A stretch of DNA of 64,000 nt from Terriglobus roseus. Lineage in GTDB: Bacteria > Acidobacteriota > Terriglobia > Terriglobales > Acidobacteriaceae. Both the position numbers and the translations under genes were made by a program. Under the pieces are notes generated by a model that was not told the origin of the DNA, did no database searches, and was given only the letters and a program-made list of their open reading frames with translations. Positions 54,490 through 62,311 of the stretch are shown one piece after another; the stretch's first letter is position 1; each line of letters begins with the position of its first letter. The DNA lies in the NCBI RefSeq assembly GCF_900102185.1, contig NZ_LT629690.1, forward strand, positions 3,410,001 to 3,474,000, in the 5' to 3' direction.

Positions 54490-54856
54490 ACAGGAAGGGC
54501 GATTTGCCTATGAAGGATTGGATCGCCTGATTCATGAACGCGCGCGACTGAGCGTATTGACATCGCTGCTGACCCATCCCAAAGGGCTTACCTTTGTTGA
54601 GCTCAAAGCGATGTGTTCTCTAACAGATGGCAATCTGAGCCGCCACCTAAGCATCCTGGAACAGGATGGCATGGTGGTCATTGAAAAGGGGCACGAGAAG
54701 AACCGTCCACAAACACTGTGCCGAATCACTCCGCATGGAAAGAAGCGCTATCTGGAATATCTGGAGACCCTGGAGCAAGTGGTTCGTGACGCAGCAAAAG
54801 TAGCTGAAGGTACTAAGGTAAGTTCTCGCGGACGCATGCGTCCCATCGAAGCTTAA
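54482..54856 (+). CDS. winged-helix transcriptional regulator (MarR/ArsR-like)
   Basis: A 124-aa DNA-binding protein with one winged helix-turn-helix: LDRLIHERARLSVLTSLLTHPKGLTFVELKAM, then recognition segment LTDGNLSRHLSILEQDGMVVIEKG, then the wing around RPQTLCRITPHGKKRY. It ends in an amphipathic dimerisation helix. It matches the small HTH_34-like/ArsR-like family. GGAGG six bases ahead of ATG 54482 selects this start over ATG 54476. It probably binds the two matching palindromes at 53843 and 54872. Confidence 0.88.
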   Translation: MPEQEGRFAYEGLDRLIHERARLSVLTSLLTHPKGLTFVELKAMCSLTDGNLSRHLSILEQDGMVVIEKGHEKNRPQTLCRITPHGKKRYLEYLETLEQVVRDAAKVAEGTKVSSRGRMRPIEA

Positions 54857-54871
54857 AAAAAATTGCATTGA

Positions 54872-54889
54872 TACTTTACATTACAAAGT
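54872..54889. promoter_or_regulatory. candidate operator, copy 2, ahead of creD-like gene
   Basis: TACTTTACATTACAAAGT with ACTTT/AAAGT arms (54873-54889), almost identical to the copy at 53843. It lies between a possible -35 (TTGATA, 54868-54873) and a T/A-rich -10-like segment before the strong GGAGGA ribosome site, where a bound repressor would block polymerase. Confidence 0.5.
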
Positions 54890-54910
54890 TCTTTATAGGA
54901 GGAAGTTCAT

Positions 54911-56317
54911 ATGGCATCTACATCCCCTGTTTCCCCGTTAAGCGCAGTGACAGGGCGTTTATTCAGCAACGTATCGATGGGACTGAAGCTCTTTGTGCTC
55001 ACGGTGCTGACGCTCATCCTCAGCCTGTTTGCTATATGGATCAATGGCTTGGTGGAAGAGCGCACGGACCGCAAAGGCGATGTTGTGAAGGAAATCAGCA
55101 GCAGCGTAGGTGGCGCTCAAACACTGTTGGGGCCAACACTTCTCATACCGTATTCCATTCCTGCGGGAGAGAAGACGCCAGAGCAGCATGAGGTGTATTT
55201 CCTGTCTGCAACGGATGCCAACGCAACGGTGAAGATACAGACACAGGAGCGGCGGCGGTCATTGTTTCGTGTGCCGGTATTTCAAGCAGACGCCGAAATG
55301 CACGGCGTGTTTGACACAAGCCATGTAAACGCAAATCTGCCTCAAAACGCACAGATCGCATGGAAGGATGCAGAGATTGTCGTCGGCATGAGCGATGCTC
55401 GGGGCGCACAGTCAGATGCAGTGGCAGAGTTTGATGGAGCGGTACATACGCTTCAGCCATCGCATATCTGGCCACGCATGGCTCTCTCGTCTGAAAAGGA
55501 TGGAAAATCCGTCGCGCTGTTCGGTACCGGTATCAGCAATGCAATGGAACACGGCGCGGTTACACCTGTGACCGTGAGGATGAGGCTGTCAGGTGCACAA
55601 CATATCGCATTGCTGGCATACGGAAGATCGACACGCGTGACGCAAGTGGGCGACTGGCCTAGCCCTGGCTTTGATGGTTCCTTTGCGCCCGTATCGCGCG
55701 AAATAACACCACAAGGATTCCGCGCAACATGGAACATTCCCTTCATTGCGCGTGGTGTTGCAGCAGAAGGTATCGCGGGAAACATCAGCGGACTAGACGG
55801 CACTGCAATGGGAGTTTCACTTGTAGAAGTCGCCGATCCCTATCAATCCGTAACGCGAGCGCTGAAATATGCACCACTATTTCTCGGCGTCATCTTTCTT
55901 TCCTACTTTGTGTTTGAAGCAACAACAGGAAGACGCGTGCATGTGGCGCAGTACGTTCTGGTAGGTGTGGCACAGTTGATCTTCTATCTACTGTTGCTCT
56001 CTTTCGCAGAACACATCGGATTCAGCGGAGGATTTGCACTGGGTGGCGGAGCAACAGTGTTGCTGCTGGCTTTGAATGCAGGATGGATATTCGAGTCACG
56101 AGTACAGACACTGCGCGCACTCGGTGTCTTCGGCACGCTATATTCCATGATCTATCTATTGCTGAGGCTGGAGGATAATGCGCTGATGGTGGGTGCGATT
56201 GGCAGCTTCCTCACCGTGGCAGCAGCGATGTATTTCACGCGCAACATGGACTGGTTTGGCAAGGTGAAGTCATTGGGAGATACCGAACCCCGGGTATTGC
56301 GTGTGGGTGAGTTGTGA
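54911..56317 (+). CDS. creD: CreD-family inner-membrane protein
   Basis: A 468-aa membrane protein of the CreD (Cet) family. An N-terminal helix (about 25-47) is followed by a large periplasmic domain (about 50-300), here with VGGAQTLLGPTLLIPYSIP near its start and DGSFAPVSREITPQGFRATW later. Five or more C-terminal helices follow (about 315-440), with ending MDWFGK. E. coli CreD belongs to the CreBC regulon and affects envelope integrity and colicin tolerance. Here no creBC is present; instead a small winged-helix regulator precedes it, with a shared operator-like palindrome. GGAGGA precedes the ATG. Confidence 0.88.
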   Translation: MASTSPVSPLSAVTGRLFSNVSMGLKLFVLTVLTLILSLFAIWINGLVEERTDRKGDVVKEISSSVGGAQTLLGPTLLIPYSIPAGEKTPEQHEVYFLSATDANATVKIQTQERRRSLFRVPVFQADAEMHGVFDTSHVNANLPQNAQIAWKDAEIVVGMSDARGAQSDAVAEFDGAVHTLQPSHIWPRMALSSEKDGKSVALFGTGISNAMEHGAVTPVTVRMRLSGAQHIALLAYGRSTRVTQVGDWPSPGFDGSFAPVSREITPQGFRATWNIPFIARGVAAEGIAGNISGLDGTAMGVSLVEVADPYQSVTRALKYAPLFLGVIFLSYFVFEATTGRRVHVAQYVLVGVAQLIFYLLLLSFAEHIGFSGGFALGGGATVLLLALNAGWIFESRVQTLRALGVFGTLYSMIYLLLRLEDNALMVGAIGSFLTVAAAMYFTRNMDWFGKVKSLGDTEPRVLRVGEL

Positions 56318-56325
56318 TTGCAGTC

Positions 56326-56901
56326 ATGGAGGGCTTCCGTGGCAGTACAACTACCGCTAAGCTGGTTGCGACTGCCATGGAAGAACAACTGCTGAAACGA
56401 ATTCGTGTATGGCTAACCGTGTTTATTGTCGGCCTGATCCTAAGTGGCGTCACAGCGTTTCCGCTGGAAACAGAATTGGGGGTGCTTGTAGCGGCGCTGC
56501 GCCAGCCGTCGGTCTTGTCGATGGCACAGGGAACACATCTGCTTCCCTGGGTAGAACACGTCTATGCGGCGCTGCGCACGACGAACGCTAACTATCCATT
56601 CCTCGCATACGGTACAGATTGGCTCGCATTCGGCCACCTGGTGATTGCCGTAGCCTTCATCGGTCCTTGGATCGATCCAGTCCGAAACAAATGGTTCGTC
56701 ACATTTGGATTGATTGCGTGCGCTGGCGTGATTCCTTTGGCGATCTTCGCTGGCGCTGTGAGGGGTATCCCATTCGGTTGGCGACTAATTGATTGCTCCT
56801 TCGGTGTGTTTGGATCTATCCCGCTGCTGCTCGTGCAGCGGGATATCCAATCTCTTGAAGCGATGGGCTATTTCACAACTTCAACCAGTGCATCCACTTG
56901 A
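56326..56901 (+). CDS. hypothetical membrane protein after creD
   Basis: A 191-aa protein with about four helices (about 27-48, 95-118, 125-145 and 150-170), including GTDWLAFGHLVIAVAFIGPW and VRGIPFGWRLIDCSFG. No name established. Start uncertain: ATG 56326, or GTG 56314 overlapping the creD stop, or ATG 56377; none has a clear ribosome site, suggesting coupling to creD. The 3' end overlaps the convergent gene at 56868 by 34 bp. Confidence 0.72.
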   Translation: MEGFRGSTTTAKLVATAMEEQLLKRIRVWLTVFIVGLILSGVTAFPLETELGVLVAALRQPSVLSMAQGTHLLPWVEHVYAALRTTNANYPFLAYGTDWLAFGHLVIAVAFIGPWIDPVRNKWFVTFGLIACAGVIPLAIFAGAVRGIPFGWRLIDCSFGVFGSIPLLLVQRDIQSLEAMGYFTTSTSAST

Positions 56902-57590
56902 AGTTGACGCGGGCTGCCAATGACATCGATGTTGCCAAGATGTTGTGGTTTGTTGAGGGTGAGATTTACGACACCGTTGATCATGCTTTGCCGGATAAGT
57001 GGGTCTTCCGCGAGAACGCTGGTTTTTTCCTGCGCGATGGCGGAACGCTCCACTTTGCTCTGAAGACGAACTCCATCCGAGCCATAGGGGGTGACAGTCG
57101 CTTCGAAGCTAAAGCCTACGTCGAGGTATGTGGTCTGCTTGCTGACACCGCCTGTGTCCTTGTCTAAGGAACCGGTCATCACGGGGACTTTGTCACCTTC
57201 TTTTAGCTGCATACGTTGCGAAGGCGCTAGCACCATGCTGTATTGCTGCGCACCAATGCGTTTCCCACTGTCGGTCTCCGTAAAGATGTAGGTGAGGCGA
57301 TAGAGCGGGGCTGGTACGTCAAGCATGTGCAGCAGTTCTACGATTTGCTCGTTCTGCTCTGGCGTGCCGCCAACGACGATCTGACTCTGACTGGGAACGA
57401 GAAATATCTTCACGGTTGGTGCGCAGACATTACGGATGGCGGTGAGAATCTCATTCTGCTCTGATTGCGATGTGGCGTAGTGGAGTTGGTAATTGTGAAT
57501 GGGATAGGTCTGTTGCGCATTGGATTGCGCATGGGACTGCACGAGAGCCATAGGCATTGTGATGGTCAGTGCGAGGGCGGACAGTTTCAT
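56868..57590 (-). CDS. secreted protein with secretin-N-like domain
   Basis: A 240-aa exported protein (signal peptide ending near QSHAQS). Residues about 28-95 resemble secretin N-domains: HYATSQSEQNEILTAIRNVC followed by VPSQSQIVVGGTPEQNEQIVELLHMLDVP. The rest is a beta-rich region (LTYIFTETDSGKRIGAQQ...) like the segment before a secretin gate, but the gate itself is absent, so no pore is expected. The start overlaps the anti-sigma-like stop (TAATG). Last gene of the sigma-factor operon. Confidence 0.78.
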   Translation of the reverse strand: MKLSALALTITMPMALVQSHAQSNAQQTYPIHNYQLHYATSQSEQNEILTAIRNVCAPTVKIFLVPSQSQIVVGGTPEQNEQIVELLHMLDVPAPLYRLTYIFTETDSGKRIGAQQYSMVLAPSQRMQLKEGDKVPVMTGSLDKDTGGVSKQTTYLDVGFSFEATVTPYGSDGVRLQSKVERSAIAQEKTSVLAEDPLIRQSMINGVVNLTLNKPQHLGNIDVIGSPRQLQVDALVEVVK

Positions 57591-58249
57591 TAGTTTGCTC
57601 CGGAAATTTGTGGGTGTTCCATCGGCTGCACGTAGATGGGCTGGCCATCGAGAGACGTTGCCGCAAAATAATCGTGATAAGCCTGCGCGTCTTCATGTAG
57701 CTGGCGTGCACGCGCGTCAGGTGTGTATTCGGAGAGTTGCTGCGCAGTGTTATGGCGCATCATGCGGATGACCAGACGCTCTTGTTGGGTCAGCGGCAAG
57801 GGCGGTTCGGGGATGTATTCGTGTGTCTGAATGGCGACTTCAACACGCTGAGGCTGCAAGATCTCTTCACGATTTTGTGCATTCTTTGGGCGTGGCGGCA
57901 GTGCTTGCTTCATGGGTGAAGGCATCGGTGTCATTGCCATCGTTACAGTGTCTGGCTGTGGTGATAGCTCATTCGATTGAGCGATCTTGCGAGGGCCGCT
58001 CTGCTGCATGGAGGTCGATTGCAGATGTGACCGCACAGCAATACCAATCGTAAGTACGACGACGCAGGCTGCTGCCCATGACAGACGTGGTAGCAGAGAG
58101 ACCAGCAGGCTCTTCGCTACGCTTCGTTCTGATTGGGGACTCGTCAGCACGTTATAAATGCGGGCTTCGTAGCCTTGCGGTGATTCTGTGGTGCGAAGCG
58201 CATGCAGGACGTCTTCGATGGCCCGGTCGTGTTGGTCTTGGTGCGTCAT
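57590..58249 (-). CDS. putative membrane-anchored anti-sigma factor
   Basis: A 219-aa protein. The cytoplasmic N-terminus (about 1-60, MTHQDQHDRAIEDVLHALR) is followed by one membrane helix (about 64-82, WAAACVVVLTIGIAV) and a Pro/Gln-rich periplasmic part. Position directly after an ECF sigma gene with ATGA overlap, plus this topology, argues for an anti-sigma role. No zinc-type HxxxCxxC anti-sigma motif is seen, so it would be a non-canonical one. AAGGAG precedes ATG 58249. Confidence 0.7.
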   Translation of the reverse strand: MTHQDQHDRAIEDVLHALRTTESPQGYEARIYNVLTSPQSERSVAKSLLVSLLPRLSWAAACVVVLTIGIAVRSHLQSTSMQQSGPRKIAQSNELSPQPDTVTMAMTPMPSPMKQALPPRPKNAQNREEILQPQRVEVAIQTHEYIPEPPLPLTQQERLVIRMMRHNTAQQLSEYTPDARARQLHEDAQAYHDYFAATSLDGQPIYVQPMEHPQISGAN

Positions 58250-58833
58250 GCGTTTCTCCTTGTCTGCCATCGGCGTTCTACGCGTTCGCGGAGGCGCGTG
58301 CGAGCACGAAAGAGCAGCGCGCGCACAGCGGACTCCGACTTTTGCAACACATCCGCAATCTCGGCGGTTCCCATTTCATCGACAGCATTGAGCAGAAGCA
58401 CGTGCCGCTCTGCCTTTGGCAGCCGTTCCATCTCTTCCAACACCGCGCGCAGATGCGCTGACTGTGCAAGAGCCTTATCCGCTGGCACCGTGGCAGATGC
58501 AAGCGCCTCGGCAAAAGCATCGTCCATCTGCGACGGTCGAATACGCCGCCTGCGATCCAGCGCCAGGTTCCATGCAATGCGCACTAGCCACACGCGCATG
58601 TCGCGGATTTCATGCAGCGTGTGATGATGCTGCAACACACGCACGAACGTTTCCTGCACCACATCTTCCGCTTCTGCGCGATTACGCAGCGCGGCATGAG
58701 CCACGCGAAACAGCAACGTGCCGTATTGCGGCACCAGAGCAGCAACCACATCCGCCGCACCGGCGTGCGTCGTCTGCTGTGTGCTGTCCGTTACTGCCAA
58801 GGTCAAACGGTACCCTTCCGCGGAGATCATCAT
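58246..58833 (-). CDS. ECF-type RNA polymerase sigma factor
   Basis: A 195-aa sigma-70-family protein with only regions 2 and 4. Region 2 is about 35-100 (LFRVAHAALRNRAEAEDVVQETFVRVL ... MRVWLVRIAWNLALDRRRR). Region 4 is about 125-180 (LPKAERHVLLLNAVDEMGTAEIADVLQKSESAVRALLFRARTRLR). Such factors direct polymerase to specific stress or envelope promoters. It heads an operon with the anti-sigma-like and secretin-N-like genes, each overlapping the next. Two consecutive ATGs (58833 and 58830) are possible starts. Confidence 0.93.
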   Translation of the reverse strand: MMISAEGYRLTLAVTDSTQQTTHAGAADVVAALVPQYGTLLFRVAHAALRNRAEAEDVVQETFVRVLQHHHTLHEIRDMRVWLVRIAWNLALDRRRRIRPSQMDDAFAEALASATVPADKALAQSAHLRAVLEEMERLPKAERHVLLLNAVDEMGTAEIADVLQKSESAVRALLFRARTRLRERVERRWQTRRNA

Positions 58834-58931
58834 GGCTCTCTAACGGTACAGACGGAAGAGTTCGCTTGGCGCTCGATATTTTTTGTCAGGCGCGATTTTG
58901 CTGCTGCAAGCAGTCCGCCCATTCAAGCAGA

Positions 58932-60341
58932 ATGCGGAGCATGAACAAGAACGCAGAAGAGCATCAACACTGGCGGAGTTGGGTACTGCCCATGGTAGTG
59001 GGCTTCCTTTCCGCGTGGCTGGTGGTGGCATTCGTGTCCGTACCTGCGGCACATTCGCTCACGTGGCCAAAGCTGTTTTCACGATCGGCGTGGTTGATGG
59101 CTCTGGCGGCGGGATGCGCTCTGGCGATGATCTGGGGCCTCTGCCGCGTCTTTCGTCAGGAACTAGGCAGCCCAACAGCGTCACTGAGAGCGTATGCGTG
59201 GAGCGCGGCGATCTGGCTTCCTCTGCTAACGCTGGTGTGGAACGAACACGACGTGTGGCTAATGCTGGCACCGTTACCGATCGCCGCAATCCTGACGCAT
59301 TACTCTCGCCGCCAACATCTAGCCGTGACTGCAGCGGAGCAGGATGAGACTCCGTTGATACCAGTCCACGAATTGTTCGATTCTCTGCGTAAACTTCGGC
59401 GCACACCACCGACGCGCGAGGCCATGTTGTTGGCCGCACTGGTCCTGAGCACGATTGCAGCAGTCGCAGGCGGGCTCGAAACGACAGCAATTTCGCTGAT
59501 GATTGTGCTGACGACCGCAACGGTGTGGTACTTCACCACGCTCGCCCCTGCAAATGTGCGCGTTACAGGAACGATTGGCACACGCAGTCGCCGCGCTGCC
59601 GTGCTTCCCTGCTTCCTGCTGACCTGCCTCGCTCTGACACCGTTTCTGCGGATGGGACTTGGCTCTTCCAAAGTCAGCTCAGTTGTACTTGCAGGAGTAA
59701 GACAAACCATACAGCCACCACGCATACAAAGCGTGTTCTTCGGCTATCGGGGCATCGTGTTGCTGGCGCCGCCAATGCCAAAGCAAAAGCTGGTAAACAT
59801 CACACCGAAGACCATCGCTGCGATGTCGCAAACCATGCATCCCACTCAACCTTTGGTGATCGCGTTTGATGGTGCCTATCGCTACTTTGAGGTGTACCCA
59901 GTTCCCGGCGCTACCGGCATCCGTACGCAGCGCGGCGATCCGCTGAAAGCCAACGTACATTCTGCAGACCAATCGCCGCTGACAATGGAAGCGGTACAGC
60001 CGCTGGCAAATCGCGTGGATGCAGCCTGTTGCTCTGCAATGCATGTGGCTCTGACCAATGCAGACAATCGCTTAGGACGTGTAGATGTGGAATTGATTCT
60101 GCGTAACCGGATGGCGAACGGACAGACAGTAGAACGCTCTCTGGGACGCATGCCCGTTGCTTCCAGCCTGCAGAGTCCTATTTCAATCTATCGGCCTGCA
60201 GTGCGCGAAGACCTGCGCTTCTCTATGAAGAACGCGAACGATATGGCCTTCAATGAAGTCGTTGTGAAGTTCCACCTTGCTGCGCAACGCAGTCTTTCCG
60301 GCGCAAAGATGCAGCTCCGCCAATTCGAACTAGTTCCATAA
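58932..60341 (+). CDS. hypothetical large membrane protein
   Basis: A 469-aa protein. The N-terminal half has about seven membrane helices (about 20-40, 50-72, 85-100, 105-120, 155-170, 175-195 and 215-232). The C-terminal half (about 245-469) is soluble and beta-rich, with IQSVFFGYRGIVLLAPPMPKQ and a region with CC at the middle (VDAACCSAMHV). No family recognised. ATG 58932 and 58941 are both possible. It is divergent from the ECF sigma gene, a position often occupied by a target of the sigma factor. Confidence 0.78.
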   Translation: MRSMNKNAEEHQHWRSWVLPMVVGFLSAWLVVAFVSVPAAHSLTWPKLFSRSAWLMALAAGCALAMIWGLCRVFRQELGSPTASLRAYAWSAAIWLPLLTLVWNEHDVWLMLAPLPIAAILTHYSRRQHLAVTAAEQDETPLIPVHELFDSLRKLRRTPPTREAMLLAALVLSTIAAVAGGLETTAISLMIVLTTATVWYFTTLAPANVRVTGTIGTRSRRAAVLPCFLLTCLALTPFLRMGLGSSKVSSVVLAGVRQTIQPPRIQSVFFGYRGIVLLAPPMPKQKLVNITPKTIAAMSQTMHPTQPLVIAFDGAYRYFEVYPVPGATGIRTQRGDPLKANVHSADQSPLTMEAVQPLANRVDAACCSAMHVALTNADNRLGRVDVELILRNRMANGQTVERSLGRMPVASSLQSPISIYRPAVREDLRFSMKNANDMAFNEVVVKFHLAAQRSLSGAKMQLRQFELVP

Positions 60342-60377
60342 ACGGAGTTATGCGTGGAACGGTACTTGGAGGATGAA

Positions 60378-60409
60378 AAGCAGCATTCACCAAAAGGTGA
60401 ATGCTGCTT
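60378..60409. terminator. 14-bp hairpin between convergent genes
   Basis: Perfect stem AAGCAGCATTCACC / GGTGAATGCTGCTT with an AAAA loop, between the genes ending at 60341 (+) and 60445 (-). A short T/A exit in each direction; the U-tract is weak. Confidence 0.75.
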
Positions 60410-60444
60410 GGAGTGCATGGGATTTATCCCAACGAATGACAAGA

Positions 60445-60963
60445 CTACGGCTGCGCAAGCGGAATCGCTACAGCGACCTGCACATCAATGAGCAGTTGTG
60501 CTTTACGCTCTATCTGCTCGTAGAGAGCGGCTTTCTTAGCCGGCAGAACTTTACGAAATGCGGGTTGATACTGGAGCCGCAGTGATGTCACTGCCGAATC
60601 CAGCTTCAACAAACGCGTAGTCCAATCGTCAGCCTGCGCGTCGGTGATCGTGTCGTAACCCTCTGCGTATTCCTTGATCAGTTGGTATTTGTCATTGTTA
60701 ACGTTCACAAGGTCGGCAGTGTATTTATCGTAGACTGGCCAGAAAGCTTGCGCCTCCGCATCCGTTAGTGGCACATTCGCCGCAATCAGCTGTTTCTTCT
60801 GCGATCGAATATCTTTCCGCAACAGATCAATATCCTTATCCGTCGAGCTCTGAGAGCTTTGATTTGCAGATGTCTGTGCTTGGCTGCCCTGTGCAATCGC
60901 TGGAGTGCGGGCGAGCAACATCGCACAGCCAAATGCCAACACTGTAAGTAAGGGTTTCTTCAT
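60445..60963 (-). CDS. small secreted helical protein
   Basis: A 172-aa exported protein (signal peptide ending TPAIAQ). A Gln/Ser-rich linker precedes a helical domain (about 42-160) with LTDAEAQAFWPVYDKYTADL, repeated charged helices, and LLKLDSAVTSLRLQYQPAFRKVLPAKKAALYEQIE. The LTxxQ-like pattern and helix arrangement resemble Spy/CpxP-type periplasmic proteins, but identity is not certain. AGGAG precedes the ATG at 60963. Confidence 0.78.
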   Translation of the reverse strand: MKKPLLTVLAFGCAMLLARTPAIAQGSQAQTSANQSSQSSTDKDIDLLRKDIRSQKKQLIAANVPLTDAEAQAFWPVYDKYTADLVNVNNDKYQLIKEYAEGYDTITDAQADDWTTRLLKLDSAVTSLRLQYQPAFRKVLPAKKAALYEQIERKAQLLIDVQVAVAIPLAQP

Positions 60964-61112
60964 TGCGCATCTCCTGACTCACTCTCACCCGACTAGCAGT
61001 TTGAGGGAACTGTCAGGTTTGGCAGGTGCGCCGACCGGAAGCCGGGCATCCAGATGGCCGGAGATATGGCTTAAAAGAATTGTTCTGGCGGGAAGATGCG
61101 AAAGAGGCGGGA

Positions 61113-61142
61113 CGGAGTCTCTCACGTAAGCAAGAGACTCCG
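61113..61142. terminator. 10-bp inverted repeat in intergenic region
   Basis: CGGAGTCTCT / AGAGACTCCG with a 10-base loop, just beyond the 3' end of the small gene at 61156 (reverse strand). No U-tract, so it may be a structured 3' end rather than an efficient terminator. Confidence 0.5.
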
Positions 61143-61155
61143 GCGGGAGCTGCGG

Positions 61156-61380
61156 CTAGTGTAGGACGCGGGCGGAAGCTGGGAGCGGTGGAAAGCCGCC
61201 TTCCAATAGGAGCTGCTGCGCAGCGTCCTGGCACATGGTGAGCATGGCATGGAATGCTTCCGGCGCGAGGCGAAGGGTAACTCCGCCTACAGAGAGGTGA
61301 AGCGTGCCACAACCGCAGAGGGAGACGCCGCCGAGGCCTTCGCGTTCGGCAAGAAGATGATTGCGTACGGGAATGCACAT
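61156..61380 (-). CDS. small hypothetical protein
   Basis: A 74-aa protein with a CGCG motif (SLCGCGTLHLSVGG) and an amphipathic C-terminal helix (LAPEAFHAMLTMCQDAAQQLL). The strand-turn-strand then helix layout, and AGGAG ahead of the ATG, support it being real. No family recognised. It lies 52 bp downstream of the S4 paralogue on the same strand and might be co-transcribed. Confidence 0.6.
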   Translation of the reverse strand: MCIPVRNHLLAEREGLGGVSLCGCGTLHLSVGGVTLRLAPEAFHAMLTMCQDAAQQLLLEGGFPPLPASARVLH

Positions 61381-61432
61381 GAGCTGGTGTTCTCCTGTTC
61401 TGCTGCGATTGTGAAAGGTTGAGGGGAAAGGT

Positions 61433-62056
61433 TTAGACGCCGCGCTGCGCGTAATACTCAGCCACCTGTTTGGTGTTCAGCTCAAACGGAACATGATGCG
61501 ATCCCGGCATGCTGAGCACGCGACCGTGCGTATTGGTATCAGGCGTGGCGAACTGGAGATAGCTGGGCAGATCCAACCGCGGATTGGTGCGCGCAGGCTC
61601 TGTCATGTTTCCGGCAGCGTATTCAGTCAGGCGAACGAAATCGCCCACCCGAACCACAATGCTGCCAATGTTGACGGCTCTGCCGTTCAGCAGAACATGG
61701 CCGTGTGCCACAAGCTGGCGGGCAGCGGCAATGCTGCGGGCAAAGCCTAAACGGAAGACGACATTGTCCAGTCGGCGTTCCAGCAGGCTGAGCAACTGCT
61801 CAATCCAGTTGCCGCTGTTGCTGCCCCGCCGCGCCTCGCGAACAAAGCGGCGAAGTTGCTCCTCGCGCAGGCCGTAGTGGAACATCACCTTCTGCTTCTC
61901 GCGAAGCTGAAGGGCAAATTCCGACGGTTTGCCCTTGCGGCTGGCCCCGTGTTGTCCGGGGGGATAGTTCCGTTTTTCCAGAGCGCCAGGCTTGCCGAGA
62001 CCGGGTAGCTCGATACCTAAGGCGCGTTGAATCTTAAACTTGGTTTTATGGCTCAT
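61433..62056 (-). CDS. rpsD: 30S ribosomal protein S4 paralogue, cysteine-free
   Basis: A 207-aa S4-family protein with YPPGQHGASRKGKPSEFALQL, the S4 RNA-binding domain LLERRLDNVVFRLGFARSIAAARQLVAHGHVLLNGR and the C-terminal ELNTKQVAEYYAQRGV. The N-terminus (MSHKTKFKIQRALGIELPG) lacks the Cys pairs that bind zinc in many S4 proteins; there is no cysteine at all. It stands alone, not in the usual rpsM-rpsK-rpsD-rpoA cluster, which implies a second, zinc-independent S4. AAGGAG precedes ATG 62056, ruling out the longer frame. Confidence 0.9.
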   Translation of the reverse strand: MSHKTKFKIQRALGIELPGLGKPGALEKRNYPPGQHGASRKGKPSEFALQLREKQKVMFHYGLREEQLRRFVREARRGSNSGNWIEQLLSLLERRLDNVVFRLGFARSIAAARQLVAHGHVLLNGRAVNIGSIVVRVGDFVRLTEYAAGNMTEPARTNPRLDLPSYLQFATPDTNTHGRVLSMPGSHHVPFELNTKQVAEYYAQRGV

Positions 62057-62126
62057 GCTGTTTGCACTCCTTCCGAAGAGTCTGGAAAGAGCAACGCCCC
62101 TCAACGCTGCTTCGAAAAGAAGACTA

Positions 62127-62140
62127 ATCTAGTCCTAGAT
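62127..62140. promoter_or_regulatory. palindrome ATCTAG-TC-CTAGAT upstream of the S4 paralogue
   Basis: A perfect 6-2-6 inverted repeat 71 bp upstream of the S4-paralogue ATG. It is a good operator candidate for a dimeric repressor; the sequence does not match a regulator consensus I can name. Confidence 0.4.
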
Positions 62141-62175
62141 GGCATCAAGACGAGAATTCAGCGAACGGTAGAAAT

Positions 62176-62194
62176 TAAGACCTGAACAGTCTTA
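62176..62194. promoter_or_regulatory. palindrome TAAGAC-N7-GTCTTA in the S4/cytochrome-like divergent region
   Basis: A perfect 6-7-6 inverted repeat between the S4 paralogue (reverse) and the CxxCH protein gene (forward), 118 bp from the latter's ATG. Role unknown. Confidence 0.3.
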
Positions 62195-62311
62195 TATAGC
62201 TTCTGAGGAGCAGACGGCATGGCTTGCGTTTATCTCGGGTGGTAATTCATCGGCGTGTTACAGTGAAGCACCACACACCGGGTTCCCAATCTTCAGATTC
62301 GAACAACTGCC

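Noticed and set aside
58416-58931. Forward open frame across the ECF sigma gene joined to the 58932 membrane protein
   Set aside because: Low-complexity His/Pro/Arg antisense product; the membrane protein itself begins at 58932 or 58941.
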